A DNA stretch of 64,000 bases from an uncultured Corynebacterium sp. (lineage in GTDB: Bacteria; Actinomycetota; Actinomycetes; Mycobacteriales; Mycobacteriaceae): positions 1 through 64,000 of the forward strand of contig NZ_CAMIFY010000002.1 in NCBI RefSeq assembly GCF_946222985.1. Direction: 5' to 3'. The notes beneath the pieces are model-generated. The model was not told the DNA's origin. It was given only the letters and a program-made list of their open reading frames with translations, and did no database searches. Of the stretch, positions 6,958 to 17,898 are shown piece by piece; position 1 is the stretch's first letter, and each line of letters begins with the position of its first letter. Position numbers and translations under genes: made by a program.

Positions 6958-7590
6958 ATGGCTGACGAGAAGCGCGGATTCAGCATTCGGTTGATGCGCG
7001 AGGACGACTATCCGCAGGTGCAGGTCATCTATGAGATCGGCTTGGACACCGGGCACGCGTCGTGGGAGCATTCGGCCCCCGACTGGAAGGGATTCAGCGA
7101 GCTCAAACGCCTGGACCTCTGTTACGTGGCGACGTCCGACGAGGATCCGTCGAAGATCCTCGCGTGGTCGTCCGCGGCCCCCGTGTCCAAGCGCAACATC
7201 CTGCGCGGCGTCATCGAGGACTCGATCTACGTCCACCCCGACGGCCAGGGCATGGGCATCGCCGGCGCCCTGCTGACGCACCTCATCGACGAGGCGACGG
7301 AGAAGGGCTGCTGGTCGATCCACTCCTGGGTGTTCCCCGAAAACGTCGGGTCCCTGAAGCTGCACCGCAAGGTCGGTTTCCGCGAGGTCGGCGTCTACCA
7401 CCACATGGCCAAGATGACCTACGGGCCGATGGCCGGGCAGTGGCGCGACATCATCATCCTGGAGCGGCTCCTGGAAAAGCCCGAGGAGCGCGCCGAGAAG
7501 CGCGCCATCAAGGAGGCCGAGGAGTCCGGCGACCCGGTGCGGCCGGTGCTGGAGAAGCTCGACAACGCCGCCGACCAGGTCGGGGCCTGA
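6958..7590 (+). CDS. GNAT N-acetyltransferase, phosphinothricin acetyltransferase-like
   Basis: 210 residues. The acetyl-CoA binding segment IYVHPDGQGMGIAGALLTHLIDEA (Q/R-x-x-G-x-G/A) and the C-terminal FPENVGSLKLHRKVGFREVGVYHHMAKM match the Pat/Bar/YncA branch of GNAT enzymes, which acetylate small amino compounds such as phosphinothricin or methionine sulfoximine. About 45 charged residues (KPEERAEKRAIKEAEE) extend beyond the usual family end. CAGACT six bases before the ATG may be its leaderless -10 box. It is convergent with the exporter gene at 7592. Confidence 0.85.
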   Translation: MADEKRGFSIRLMREDDYPQVQVIYEIGLDTGHASWEHSAPDWKGFSELKRLDLCYVATSDEDPSKILAWSSAAPVSKRNILRGVIEDSIYVHPDGQGMGIAGALLTHLIDEATEKGCWSIHSWVFPENVGSLKLHRKVGFREVGVYHHMAKMTYGPMAGQWRDIIILERLLEKPEERAEKRAIKEAEESGDPVRPVLEKLDNAADQVGA

Positions 7591-7591
7591 G

Positions 7592-9202
7592 CTACTCCAC
7601 CGTCTCCTTGAGCTTGTCCTCGCGGACGAAGGCCAGGATGATCGCGGAGGCGACCATCAGCGGCACGAGCATCATCAGCACCGGCGTGAAGCCGTCGTTG
7701 TAGGCGGAGACCACGATGTCGTGGATCGGCCCGGGCAGGCTCTCGAGGATCGCCGGGGTCAGCGCGGAGGCCGCCTCCGGGGTGAAGTTCGCCGAGGCCG
7801 GCATGCGCTCGATGAGCAGGCCCTGCATGCGGTGGATGAAGATCGCGCCGACGATGGACGAGCCCATCGCGCCGCCGATCTGGCGGAAGAAGTTGTTCGA
7901 CGCCGTGGCGGTGCCGACGACGCGCAGCGGGAACGAGTTCTGCACGATCAGGACCAGCACCTGCATGACCAGGCCGAGGCCGAAGCCCATGAGGAACAGG
8001 TTGCCGCCGATGAACGCGATCGGGGTGCCGGGGGTCAGCGTCGACATCAGGCCGAGGGCGACGGCGACGAAGGCCATGCCGGCGACCGGGTACCACTTGT
8101 AGTGGCCGGTGCGGCTGATGATCCAGCCGACGGAGATCGACGTGCCGAGCATGCCGATCATCATCGGGATCATCATCATGCCGGCCAGCGTCGGCGACAT
8201 GCCGTGGACCATCTGCAGGTAGGTGGGCAGATAGGCCATGGTGCCGAACATGCCGACGCCCATCGCGAAGCCCGCCAGAGTGGTGAGCACGAAGTTGCGG
8301 TTGGCGAACAGGCTCATCGGGACCAGCGGGTTCTTCGCCCGCTTTTCGACGACGACGAACAGCACCCACGCCACCGCCGACAGCGCGATGAGCGACAGGA
8401 TCATCGGCGAGGTCCAGTCGTACTGGGTGCCGCCCCAGGTGGACACGAGGATCAGCGACGACGTCGCGACGATCATCAGCGCCGTGCCGATCCAGTCGAA
8501 GTCGCCGGTGGTCGGGCGGGTGGGCAGGCGCAGGTAGCGCCACGCGGCGAACAGGGCGATCAGGCCGAGCGGGACGTTGATCCACAGTCCCCAGCGCCAG
8601 CCGGGCCCGTCGGTGAACCAACCGCCGAGCACGGGGCCGAGCACGGAGCTCAGGCCGAAGACCGCGCCGAACAGGCCCATGTACTTGCCGCGCTCGCGAG
8701 CCGAGACGACCTCGGCCATGATCGCCTGCGACGACACCATCAACGTGCCGGCCGCGAGGCCCTGGGCGGCGCGGGCGACGATCAGCAGCGTCATGTCCTG
8801 CGCCAGTGCGCCGATGATCGAACCGGTGATGAACGCCGCGATGCCGAACATGAACAGGCCCTTGCGGCCGATCATGTCGCCGAGCTTGCCGACGATGGGC
8901 AGCGCGATGGTCTGCGCCAGCAGGAAGCCGGTGATCACCCAGGACATGTGCTCGACGCCGCCGAGCTCGCCGACGATGGTCGGCAGCGCGGTGGAGAAGA
9001 TCATCTGGCCCAGCGAGCTCATGAGCATCGACAGGATCAGCGCGGTGAAGATCAGGCCGAGGTGGCCGCGGTTCTCCGCGACGACGGAATCGTGCCCCAC
9101 CGCGGTGGCGGCGCCGGTGACGGGCGCGCCGCCGGGAGTTGCGTTGGTCGTGCCGGTGGTCGTTCCGGTGGAGGATTCGGCCGGTTGCGACGGGGTTACC
9201 AT
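7592..9202 (-). CDS. MFS drug exporter, DHA2 family (14 TM, EmrB/QacA type)
   Basis: 536 residues from the ATG at 9202 (MVTPSQPAESS). After a Thr-rich cytosolic lead there are 14 predicted helices. Family motifs visible are GKLGDMIGRKGLFM (motif A) and VLGPVLGGWFTDG with RWGLWINVPLG (motif C and the DHA2 signature). It is a proton-driven exporter in the plasma membrane. It overlaps the upstream TetR gene by 7 nt, so the regulator and the pump form one unit, probably induced by the pump's own substrate. Substrates cannot be read from the sequence. Confidence 0.93.
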   Translation of the reverse strand: MVTPSQPAESSTGTTTGTTNATPGGAPVTGAATAVGHDSVVAENRGHLGLIFTALILSMLMSSLGQMIFSTALPTIVGELGGVEHMSWVITGFLLAQTIALPIVGKLGDMIGRKGLFMFGIAAFITGSIIGALAQDMTLLIVARAAQGLAAGTLMVSSQAIMAEVVSARERGKYMGLFGAVFGLSSVLGPVLGGWFTDGPGWRWGLWINVPLGLIALFAAWRYLRLPTRPTTGDFDWIGTALMIVATSSLILVSTWGGTQYDWTSPMILSLIALSAVAWVLFVVVEKRAKNPLVPMSLFANRNFVLTTLAGFAMGVGMFGTMAYLPTYLQMVHGMSPTLAGMMMIPMMIGMLGTSISVGWIISRTGHYKWYPVAGMAFVAVALGLMSTLTPGTPIAFIGGNLFLMGFGLGLVMQVLVLIVQNSFPLRVVGTATASNNFFRQIGGAMGSSIVGAIFIHRMQGLLIERMPASANFTPEAASALTPAILESLPGPIHDIVVSAYNDGFTPVLMMLVPLMVASAIILAFVREDKLKETVE

Positions 9203-9858
9203 TGCAGCTCCTTCGAATAGTCGATGATGGTGGTCAGGGCACTGCGGACGGGACTGTCGTCGACGCCGAGGGTGTCCTTCGAGGCGGCGAACCACACGGA
9301 TTCGCGGATGAGGGCGGTGATCAGCGCGGCTTCCTCGTCGGCCGACAGTTCCGGGGCGCGGCGCGCTTCGGGGTGGTCGGTGAGGTGGGCCGCCGTGGCC
9401 GTGCGCATGTTGCGCAGCGTCGTGGCCTGGCTGGTCATCGACACGGTGAGCATGTGCGGGGTCGCGTGGATGATCTCGCGGCGCAGACGGCGCAGCCGCC
9501 GGTGCCTCTCGACGCGGTCGGGCAGGTCGTCGTCCTCGGTCGAGGGCTTGACGACGCCGGCCTCGACGATGCGCAGCAGCGCCCCGAGCGGGTCGTCGCC
9601 GGCGGTGGCGGCGAACTCGGCCGCCTCCTCGTCGCCGAAGGCGAGCATGCCGCGGCCGAAGACCGCGTGGTCCTTCGACGAGAAGTAGTTGAAGAACGTG
9701 CGGCGGCTGACTTCGGCCTCCGCGCAGATGTCTTCGACCGTCACATCGTCGTAACCGCGCTCGGCGATCAGGGTGATCGCCGCGTCCTCGATGCTCCTGC
9801 GGGTGCGGCGGCGCTTGAGTTCGCGCAAGCCGCACTCGGAATTCACGTTGTCTTCCAC
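9196..9858 (-). CDS. TetR family regulator of the adjacent exporter
   Basis: About 220 residues. The N-terminal HTH is clear (AITLIAERGYDDVTVEDICAEAEVSRRTFFNYFSSKDHAV). No ATG is available; the GTG at 9858 is chosen because the TTG at 9867 lies inside the palindromic operator. Residues beyond 75 form the variable ligand domain. The stop overlaps the exporter start, so it very likely represses its own operon through the site at 9864-9890. Confidence 0.9.
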   Translation of the reverse strand: MEDNVNSECGLRELKRRRTRRSIEDAAITLIAERGYDDVTVEDICAEAEVSRRTFFNYFSSKDHAVFGRGMLAFGDEEAAEFAATAGDDPLGALLRIVEAGVVKPSTEDDDLPDRVERHRRLRRLRREIIHATPHMLTVSMTSQATTLRNMRTATAAHLTDHPEARRAPELSADEEAALITALIRESVWFAASKDTLGVDDSPVRSALTTIIDYSKELQW

Positions 9859-9863
9859 GAGGT

Positions 9864-9890
9864 GCAAACGTACACCCCGTGCAAGTTTGC
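9864..9890. promoter_or_regulatory. TetR-type operator
   Basis: Imperfect 12-bp arms GCAAACGTACAC and GTGCAAGTTTGC (10 of 12 complementary) around a CCC centre. It sits at the 5' end of the TetR gene, where it would block transcription of the regulator-exporter unit. Confidence 0.65.
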
Positions 9891-9937
9891 CCGCAATGCA
9901 GGAATGTGTGACGTCGGTTACGTTCCGGTCGCGCGGG

Positions 9938-11005
9938 TCATTCGCGCAGGGAGTCGGTGGCCTCCGCCCACTGGTTGATGCCGCGGTCGACGGCCCATTC
10001 GTCGATGGCGGTGAGCTGTTCGTCGGTGAAGTCCGGCGCGCCGGCGGCGTCGAGGTTGGCGTCGAGCTGCTCGACGGAGCTGGCGCCGATGAGGGCGGAG
10101 GTGACCTCGGGGCGCCGCAGCACCCAGGAGATCGCCATCTGCGCGAGGGACTGACCGCGTTCCCGGGCGATGTCGTTGAGCGCGCGGATCGCCGTCAGGG
10201 TTTCCTCGTTGAGGAAGTCGGAGTTCATCTTCCCGTCGGCCAGACGCGAATGCGACGGCACCCCGTCGAGGTAGCGGTCGGTGAGCAGGCCCTGCGCCAG
10301 CGCGGAGAACGCGATGACGCCGATGCCCTCGTCGGCGGCGACGTCGAGGAGGCTGGGGGAGTCGTCGCCGTCGCCGGCGGGCCGCTCGATCCAGCGGTTG
10401 AACATCGAGTAGCTCGGCTGGTGCAGCACCAGCGGCGTGCCCAACTCACGGGCGATGGACTGCGCGCGCCGGGTCGTCGCCGGCGAGTAGCTGGAGATGC
10501 CGGCGTAGAGCGCGCGCCCGGAGCGGACGATGTGGTCCAGGGCCGCCATCGTCTCCTCCAGCGGCGTGTCCGGGTCGGGGCGATGGTGGTAGAAGACGTC
10601 GACGTAATCCAGGCCCATGCGCTTCAGCGACGCGTCGCAGCTGGCCACGAGGTACTTGCGGGAGCCGCCGAAACCGTGCGGGCCCTCCTGCATCCACCAG
10701 CCGGCCTTGCTGGTGACGGTGAACTCGTCGCGGTAGGGCGCCAGATCGCGGGCGAGGAGACGGCCGAAGTTCTCCTCGGCAGAACCCGGCGGCGGGCCGT
10801 AGTTGTTGGCCAGGTCGAAGTGGGTGACGCCGCGGTCGAAGGCGCGGCGGACGATGGCGCGCATCCCGTCGAACGGGCGGTCGTCGCCGAAGTTGTGCCA
10901 CAGGCCCAGCGAGATCGCCGGCAACTGCAGGCCGGAGTTCCCCGCATGGCGGTGCGGCATGGCGTCGTGGTGATTCGGGTCTGCGGAATACACGTCCGGG
11001 TACAT
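9938..11005 (-). CDS. Aldo/keto reductase, YghZ/GAP-reductase-like
   Basis: 355 residues from the ATG at about 11005. The catalytic tetrad is visible as D64 and Y69 (FDLANNYGPP), K100 (VTSKAGWWM) and H141 (VFYHHRPD). FDLANNYGPPPGSAEENFG and LIGASSVEQLDANL match the AKR14/YghZ branch, which reduces L-glyceraldehyde 3-phosphate and related aldehydes with NADPH. A CATCCT box six bases before the ATG fits a leaderless start. It stands alone between the TetR and MMPL units. Confidence 0.88.
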   Translation of the reverse strand: MYPDVYSADPNHHDAMPHRHAGNSGLQLPAISLGLWHNFGDDRPFDGMRAIVRRAFDRGVTHFDLANNYGPPPGSAEENFGRLLARDLAPYRDEFTVTSKAGWWMQEGPHGFGGSRKYLVASCDASLKRMGLDYVDVFYHHRPDPDTPLEETMAALDHIVRSGRALYAGISSYSPATTRRAQSIARELGTPLVLHQPSYSMFNRWIERPAGDGDDSPSLLDVAADEGIGVIAFSALAQGLLTDRYLDGVPSHSRLADGKMNSDFLNEETLTAIRALNDIARERGQSLAQMAISWVLRRPEVTSALIGASSVEQLDANLDAAGAPDFTDEQLTAIDEWAVDRGINQWAEATDSLRE

Positions 11006-11098
11006 GGGTCCAGGATGCGCGGATTCGGCGAACCTCGCCACCACCGCGCCGTCGACGCCAGCCGCCGGGCGGACGCCGCTCGCCGAATCCAACGCGAA

Positions 11099-11131
11099 GG
11101 CCCGGCGCCCGCACGGGTGCGGGGCCGGGCC
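11099..11131 (-). terminator. Hairpin after the MMPL gene
   Basis: GGCCCGG and CCGGGCC arms with an inner CCCGCA/TGCGGG stem, 42 nt past the MMPL stop on the minus strand. It ends in CTTCG rather than a T-run, like the hairpins at 3094 and 23549. Confidence 0.5.
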
Positions 11132-11172
11132 GTCGTCACGCGGCGGGCGCGTGGATCAGGTGGGCGTCAGGC

Positions 11173-13395
11173 TCACAGCGAACGCTTGTCGACGCGGGTG
11201 GCGACACCGGCGCCGTCGCCGCGAGTCGAGGCCTCCGACGTGTCCGGGGACTCCTCGACGCCGGAACCCTCCGAGCCGTCGGCCGACGGCGGCTTCGACG
11301 GCCACCACATCCGGTCGCCGAGCAGGTTGAACAGCGCGGGCACGACCAGCGTGCGCACCAGGAAGGTGTCGATGAGGATGCCCAGGCCGACGACGATGCC
11401 GACCTGGCCCAACGTGATCAGCGGCAGCACGCCGAGCACCGCGAACACGGCGGCCAGGACGATGCCGGCCGCGGTGATCACGCCGCCGGTCAGACCCACC
11501 GCCCGCGACATGCCCTCGCGGGTGCCGTGGTATCCGGCCTCCTCCTTGGCGCGCAGCACCAGGAAGACCGTGTAGTCGATGCCCAGCGCGATGAGGAAGA
11601 TCAGCGAGTACAGCGGCACGGAGACGTCGAGGGCCGGGAAGCCGAAGATGTGCTCCGAGACCAGCGCACCGGCGCCCAGGGCGGCCAGGGCCGACAGGGA
11701 CGTGGCCATGAGCAGGAAGATGGGCGCGACGACGGCGCGCAGGATCAGCATGAGCAGGACGAGGATCACCAGGAGGATGATCGGCACGACCAGCAACGTG
11801 TCGCGGGCCGTGGCGTCGCGGGTGTCCAGCGACTGCGCGGACTGGCCGCCGACCAGGGCCTCGCCGTCGGCGCCGTGGGTGGCGTCGCGCAGGGCCTCGA
11901 TCTCGCGGTAGGAGTCCGACGTGGCGGGCTCGGAGTCGGTGACGACGGTGAAGCGGGTCAGCGTCCCGTCGGTCGACTCGGTCGGCGGGCCCTGGATCTC
12001 GGCGCCGTCGACGGTGCCGATGGCCTCGGAGACCGCGTCGGCGGAGCCGGCCGGGGAGATCACCGACAGCGGCGAAGCCGCGCCGGCGGAGGTGTACTCG
12101 GAGATGGTGTCCAGGCCGTCGGCGGCCTCGGACTCGGTGCGGAACTGCTCGGTGGTCGACAGGCCGACGTTGGCGCCGAACAGGCCGGTGCCGAGCACGA
12201 CGAGGAGCACGACCATGCCCGCCAGGTAGGTGGCGGGGCGCTCGGAGACGACGTCGGCGACGCGGTACCAGCCCGAGGACTTCGCGGTCTTCTGCTCGTC
12301 CTCCACGCGCGGGATCTTCGGCCAGAACAGGCCGCGGCCGCACAGCGACAGCGCCGCCGGCAGCACGAACAGGGCGAAGGCCAGGGCGACCAGCAGGCCG
12401 ATGGACAGCGAAATGCCGAGGTAGCGGTAGGCCGGGACGATGGCCAGCGCCAGCGCCAGCAGCGAGAAGACGACCGTGAGGTTCGACGAGACGATCGCCG
12501 AGGTCGAGGCGCGGGTGGCCTTGGCCAGGGCTTCGCGGTGGTCCTCGTGTCGGCGCAGCTCCTCGCGGTAGCGGCTGATGAGCAGCAGCGCGTAGTTGGT
12601 GCCGGCGCCGAAGACCAGGACGGACATGATGCCCGACGTCGAGGCGTCGAACTGCAGGGACGTCTGGGACGCGACGAGCTCGACGAGCAGCGACGCCGCG
12701 CGGTCGGCGACGACGACGGTCAGCAGCGGGATCAGCCACAGGATCGGAGAGCGGTAGGTCAGGATCAGCAGCACCGCGACGACCAGCGCCGAGATGCCCA
12801 GCAGCGCGAAGTTGGCGCCGTCGAAGGCCGACGCGGTGTCGGCGGCGAAGCCCGCGGGGCCGGTGACCTCGAGCATCAGGCCGTCGGGCAAGTCCGCCTT
12901 GCCGGCGTCGCGCATCTCGGAGACCGCATCGGCCAGCCCGCCGCCGTTGATGTCGCCGGGCAGGGCGAGCACCGACTGGGCGGCTTCGTCGGCCAGCGGG
13001 ACGGCGGGGGAGAGCTGCTCGACGGCCTTGTCGCCCTCCCAATCGCCGAGCTGCTCGAGGGCGGTGTCGGGCAGTTCGATGCCGGCCATCGCCTCGGAGG
13101 CGGCCTGCGCGGCGCCGATGTCCTGCGGCTCGAGGGCCTCGCCGTCCTCGCGGGAGAACACCGCGATGGCGGTGAGCTGGTCGCCGCCGGGGAACTCGGA
13201 GGCGAGCTCCTGGACCTTGGCGGATTCGGAATCCTGCGGCAGCGTCGCCGGGGCGGATTCACCGGATTCGATGTTCGACGTCAGCCCGGTCAGGGCGCCG
13301 ACGAACAACAGGCCGATCAGGATGGCGATGGCCGCCATTGCTTTGGAGGTTATGTGGCGCACGGGTAGGCGCGAAGAGAGGCGTCGGGAGCTCAT
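11173..13395 (-). CDS. MMPL family RND transporter
   Basis: 740 residues from the ATG at 13395 (MSSRRLSSRLPV); an in-frame start at 13422 is also possible. Two repeats, each with a large extracytoplasmic loop followed by five or six helices. In MmpL3 two Asp-Tyr pairs carry the proton path; here the second is intact (GIDY, D607-Y608), but the first reads GTNY, so the Asp is Asn267. It probably exports lipids or hydrophobic compounds. The C-terminal 45 residues are Ser/Gly/Glu-rich and cytosolic. No mycolate gene is adjacent. Confidence 0.9.
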   Translation of the reverse strand: MSSRRLSSRLPVRHITSKAMAAIAILIGLLFVGALTGLTSNIESGESAPATLPQDSESAKVQELASEFPGGDQLTAIAVFSREDGEALEPQDIGAAQAASEAMAGIELPDTALEQLGDWEGDKAVEQLSPAVPLADEAAQSVLALPGDINGGGLADAVSEMRDAGKADLPDGLMLEVTGPAGFAADTASAFDGANFALLGISALVVAVLLILTYRSPILWLIPLLTVVVADRAASLLVELVASQTSLQFDASTSGIMSVLVFGAGTNYALLLISRYREELRRHEDHREALAKATRASTSAIVSSNLTVVFSLLALALAIVPAYRYLGISLSIGLLVALAFALFVLPAALSLCGRGLFWPKIPRVEDEQKTAKSSGWYRVADVVSERPATYLAGMVVLLVVLGTGLFGANVGLSTTEQFRTESEAADGLDTISEYTSAGAASPLSVISPAGSADAVSEAIGTVDGAEIQGPPTESTDGTLTRFTVVTDSEPATSDSYREIEALRDATHGADGEALVGGQSAQSLDTRDATARDTLLVVPIILLVILVLLMLILRAVVAPIFLLMATSLSALAALGAGALVSEHIFGFPALDVSVPLYSLIFLIALGIDYTVFLVLRAKEEAGYHGTREGMSRAVGLTGGVITAAGIVLAAVFAVLGVLPLITLGQVGIVVGLGILIDTFLVRTLVVPALFNLLGDRMWWPSKPPSADGSEGSGVEESPDTSEASTRGDGAGVATRVDKRSL

Positions 13396-13515
13396 TGGCA
13401 CAGTTTCGCAGAAATCGTGCACTCGTGGTGAATGACGGTGAAGCGGTGGGGGTAACTTATCGACGCCACGTCGGCATGCGCACGCCGGGCACCGCCGTCG
13501 GGCACCGCATTGGGG

Positions 13516-13566
13516 CCCCGCAGTCGAGCCCCGCGGCCGGTCCCCGCAGTCGAGCCCCGCGGTCGG
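13516..13566. repeat. 26-bp tandem duplication
   Basis: Two nearly identical copies of a 25-bp unit starting CCCCGCAGTCGAGCCCCGCG, one mismatch apart and separated by one base, in the gap upstream of the MMPL gene and beyond the epimerase stop. Nothing else is recognised in this 190-nt gap. Confidence 0.7.
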
Positions 13567-13585
13567 CTCACGGTCGGTTCTGCGG

Positions 13586-14968
13586 TCAGTCCCGAGGCCG
13601 CCGCAACAATTCGTGCCGCAGTGCCGCCTCCAGATCGGGGAAGCGGAACACGTGATCGGCCGCCTCGAGTGCCCGGGGCACGGCCCGCTGGTTGGCGAAC
13701 GCCAGCTCGTCGGCCCCGCGGCCGCCGAGGAGCACCGCCGGCGCGACCTTCGGCACGGGGATGGCCGCGGGCCGGCGCAGCACCCGCGCCAGCGTCCGGG
13801 TGTATTCGGCGTTGTCGACCCCGCCCGGGGCCACGGCGTTGATCGGCCCGGACAGCCCGGTGTCGAGTGCGGCGCGGTGGTAGACGTCCAGCAGATCGTC
13901 GAGCGCGATCCACGGGAACCACTGCCCGCCGTCGCCGAGCTTGCCGCCGAGGCCCGTCGACGTGATGCCCGCCAGGATCGGCAGCAGACCGCCGCCGCCG
14001 GATTGCACGAGGCCGGTGCGGATCGTCGCCACGCGGATCCCGGCGTCGCGGGCCGGGTCCCACGCCTCCTCCCAGTCGCGGACGATCTCGGCCAGCGGCC
14101 CGGAGCCGACGGGGGCGTCCTCGTCGAGGACCTCCGTGCCCCGATCCGCCCCGTAGAACCCCACGGCCGAGGCCGACACGATCGCGCCCACTCCGGCCTT
14201 CACCGCCAGGTCGGCGAGCTTCCGGCTGGGCCCGACGCGCGAATCGCGGACGGTGGCGAGGTGCTTGTCGGTGAAGCGGCCCGCGATCGGTGCGCCGGCG
14301 AGATGAATGAGCACGTCGATGCCGTCGAGCAGATCGGCGGCGGGCGCCTCGGGGTCCCACGTGCGGGTGCCGGGCTCCGACGACGACTCGCGGCTCAGCT
14401 TGACGACGTCATGGCCCGACGTCGACAACAGCGCGCACAACGCCGAACCGACCGTGCCGGTGGCGCCGGTGACCGCGATGGTCCGCGGCGTCAGGGCCTC
14501 GCCCAATCGATCGGCGGCGGCGAAGTCGCCTTCGAGAACGGCCGCCCGATAGGCGAACACGCCCTCGAGGCTGCGGCCGGGCACCCGTGCGGTGACCTCG
14601 TCGACGACGTTGGTCCACCACGCGGGATGATCCTCTCCGGGACCGCGGACGTCCTCGAACTTGTGGACGTGGCGCCACCCGAGCATCCGGCGGAACGGCT
14701 GATTGTCCACGTAATCGGCGAACCGGTGCCCCGCGACGTACTCGTCGCGGTCATGGCGGGCCACCCACTTCAGGCCCGCCGGCATCGCGAACTCCGTCAC
14801 CCCGTCGGCCAAGTTGGCCGCCTCCGACGTCGGCGTCATCGGCAACAGCCCCGGCGTCAACCGGCGCACCGCGCCCGGGCGCGCGAACCAGTCGACCACG
14901 CGCTCGCGGGGATGGAACAGCAGATGGGTGAAGCGGGCGGTCGACGGGGTGATGCCGGGCAAAGCCAT
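13586..14968 (-). CDS. TIGR01777 family protein: SRPBCC domain plus NAD(P)-binding epimerase
   Basis: 460 residues. The first 150 are a ligand-binding SRPBCC-type domain (FTHLLFHPRERVVDWFARPGAVRRLTPG), common in actinobacterial members of this family. From residue 165 a Rossmann-fold epimerase follows, with TGATGTVGSAL and LIHLAGAPIAGRFT, and SASAVGFYG in place of the classical YxxxK region. It is related to E. coli YfcH and plant GC1/SulA. The cellular role is not established. AGAGGAC 7-13 nt before the ATG supports the start. Confidence 0.88.
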   Translation of the reverse strand: MALPGITPSTARFTHLLFHPRERVVDWFARPGAVRRLTPGLLPMTPTSEAANLADGVTEFAMPAGLKWVARHDRDEYVAGHRFADYVDNQPFRRMLGWRHVHKFEDVRGPGEDHPAWWTNVVDEVTARVPGRSLEGVFAYRAAVLEGDFAAADRLGEALTPRTIAVTGATGTVGSALCALLSTSGHDVVKLSRESSSEPGTRTWDPEAPAADLLDGIDVLIHLAGAPIAGRFTDKHLATVRDSRVGPSRKLADLAVKAGVGAIVSASAVGFYGADRGTEVLDEDAPVGSGPLAEIVRDWEEAWDPARDAGIRVATIRTGLVQSGGGGLLPILAGITSTGLGGKLGDGGQWFPWIALDDLLDVYHRAALDTGLSGPINAVAPGGVDNAEYTRTLARVLRRPAAIPVPKVAPAVLLGGRGADELAFANQRAVPRALEAADHVFRFPDLEAALRHELLRRPRD

Positions 14969-15083
14969 GCGAAGCGTCCTCTCGAAGCGGGCGGACCGGT
15001 GGTGAACGACGATACGTTGCGGTGCACCACGGCGTCGTCAAGCGAGATTCGCCCGCAACGCGCGCGACGCCGCGGACGACGAA

Positions 15084-15118
15084 ACGCCCCGCCCCCGGAA
15101 AACCCGGGGACGGGGCGT
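15084..15118 (-). terminator. Terminator-like hairpin after fumC
   Basis: Near-perfect stem between ACGCCCCGCCCCCGG and its complement with an AAAA/TTTT loop, 46 nt past the fumC stop. There is no downstream T-run beyond GTTTCG. Confidence 0.55.
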
Positions 15119-15163
15119 CGCGCGATCGGACCGCCCGCCGAAGGGGAGGCCCTGGGCCGAAAA

Positions 15164-16564
<1,401 letters not shown>

Positions 16565-16682
16565 TCAATTCCTCTTTCGTCTCGGGTCCATCTGAGGTGT
16601 GAAAGGTGGATGGATTCCATCCCCAAGTATTGCGCACCCGCCGGGGGACGCGGCGACGCCCACCCCCGGCGGAAAAACGGGC

Positions 16683-17708
16683 CTACAGGTCCATGTCCGG
16701 GAAGCCGTCCTTGCCGTAATCCACGGCGGAGAACTGGCGCAGCTTCTCCAGCGAGTGGAAGGCCTCGATGTTGCGGATCGTGCCCGACTTCGAGCGCATG
16801 ACCAGCGACCGGGTCCACGCACCCTTGCCGCGGTAGGCCACGCCGCGCAGCATGTCACCGTTGGTCACGCCGGTGGCGACGAAGTAGCAGTTGTCGGAGC
16901 GCACCAGGTCGTCGGTGGTCAGCACGGTGTCGAGCACCAGGCCGGCGTCGAGGGCCTTCTGGATCTCCGCCTCGTCGCGCGGGTGCAGCTTGCCCTGGAT
17001 CTCGCCGCCCATGCACTTCATGGCGCAGGCGGTGATGACGCCCTCCGGCGTGCCGCCGACGCCCATCATGATGTCGACGGAGTTGGTGTTCTGAGCGGCG
17101 GCGACCGCGCCGGCGACGTCGCCGTCGCCGATGAGGCGGATCTTCGCGCCCGACTCGCGGATGTCGCGGATCAGGTCGGCGTGGCGCGGGCGATCCAGCA
17201 CCATCACGGTGACGTCTTCCTTGCGCAGTCCCTTGGCCTTGGCGACGGCGCCGATGTTGTGGTCGACCGGGGCCTCGATGTCGATGGAACCGGCGGCCTC
17301 CGGGCCCACGGCGATCTTGTCCATGTAGAACACCGAGGACGGGTCGTACATCGTGCCGCGCTCGGCGGCGGCGAGGACGGCGATCGCATTGGGCCGGCCC
17401 TCGGCCATCAGCGTCGTGCCGTCGATCGGGTCGACGGCGATGTCGACCTCCGGGCCCTGGCCGCTGCCGACCTTCTCGCCGTTGAACAGCATCGGCGCCT
17501 CGTCCTTCTCGCCCTCGCCGATGACCACGACGCCGTTCATGGCGACGGTGTTGATCAGCTTGCGCATCGCGTCGACCGCGGCGCCGTCGCCCTTCTCCTT
17601 CTGGCCACGACCGACCCACTGGCCAGCGGCGAGTGCGGCGGACTCGGTCACGCGGACCAGCTCCATCGCCAGGTTGCGGTCGGGGATTTCGGGATTCTGG
17701 GCGTTCAT
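16683..17708 (-). CDS. glpX: Fructose-1,6-bisphosphatase class II
   Basis: 341 residues from the ATG at 17708, preceded by GGAGG; the frame stays open upstream, but that part is non-coding. It hydrolyses fructose 1,6-bisphosphate in gluconeogenesis. Metal- and substrate-binding motifs are present: VIGEGEKDEAPML, AVDPIDGTTLMAEGRPNAI, MVLDRPRHADLI and GVGGTPEGVITACAMK. It is the sole FBPase type of corynebacteria. It is divergent from the DUF4245 gene, the conserved neighbour of actinobacterial glpX. Confidence 0.97.
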   Translation of the reverse strand: MNAQNPEIPDRNLAMELVRVTESAALAAGQWVGRGQKEKGDGAAVDAMRKLINTVAMNGVVVIGEGEKDEAPMLFNGEKVGSGQGPEVDIAVDPIDGTTLMAEGRPNAIAVLAAAERGTMYDPSSVFYMDKIAVGPEAAGSIDIEAPVDHNIGAVAKAKGLRKEDVTVMVLDRPRHADLIRDIRESGAKIRLIGDGDVAGAVAAAQNTNSVDIMMGVGGTPEGVITACAMKCMGGEIQGKLHPRDEAEIQKALDAGLVLDTVLTTDDLVRSDNCYFVATGVTNGDMLRGVAYRGKGAWTRSLVMRSKSGTIRNIEAFHSLEKLRQFSAVDYGKDGFPDMDL

Positions 17709-17898
17709 TTTCTGGTGGCCTCCGTCGTAGGGGACGACGCTGGAGATCAGCGCCTTAAGGATCGATGCGCCCCGTCGCCGGGGCCGGGCCCATGCGGGAC
17801 GCGCCCCGCATGGATCGTTGTCTCCCCCCAAGTGTTCCATTTTTTCGGAAGACATGGCGGTGGCGACGGTCGTGTTCGGGGGTGGCGGCGCCGAATGG

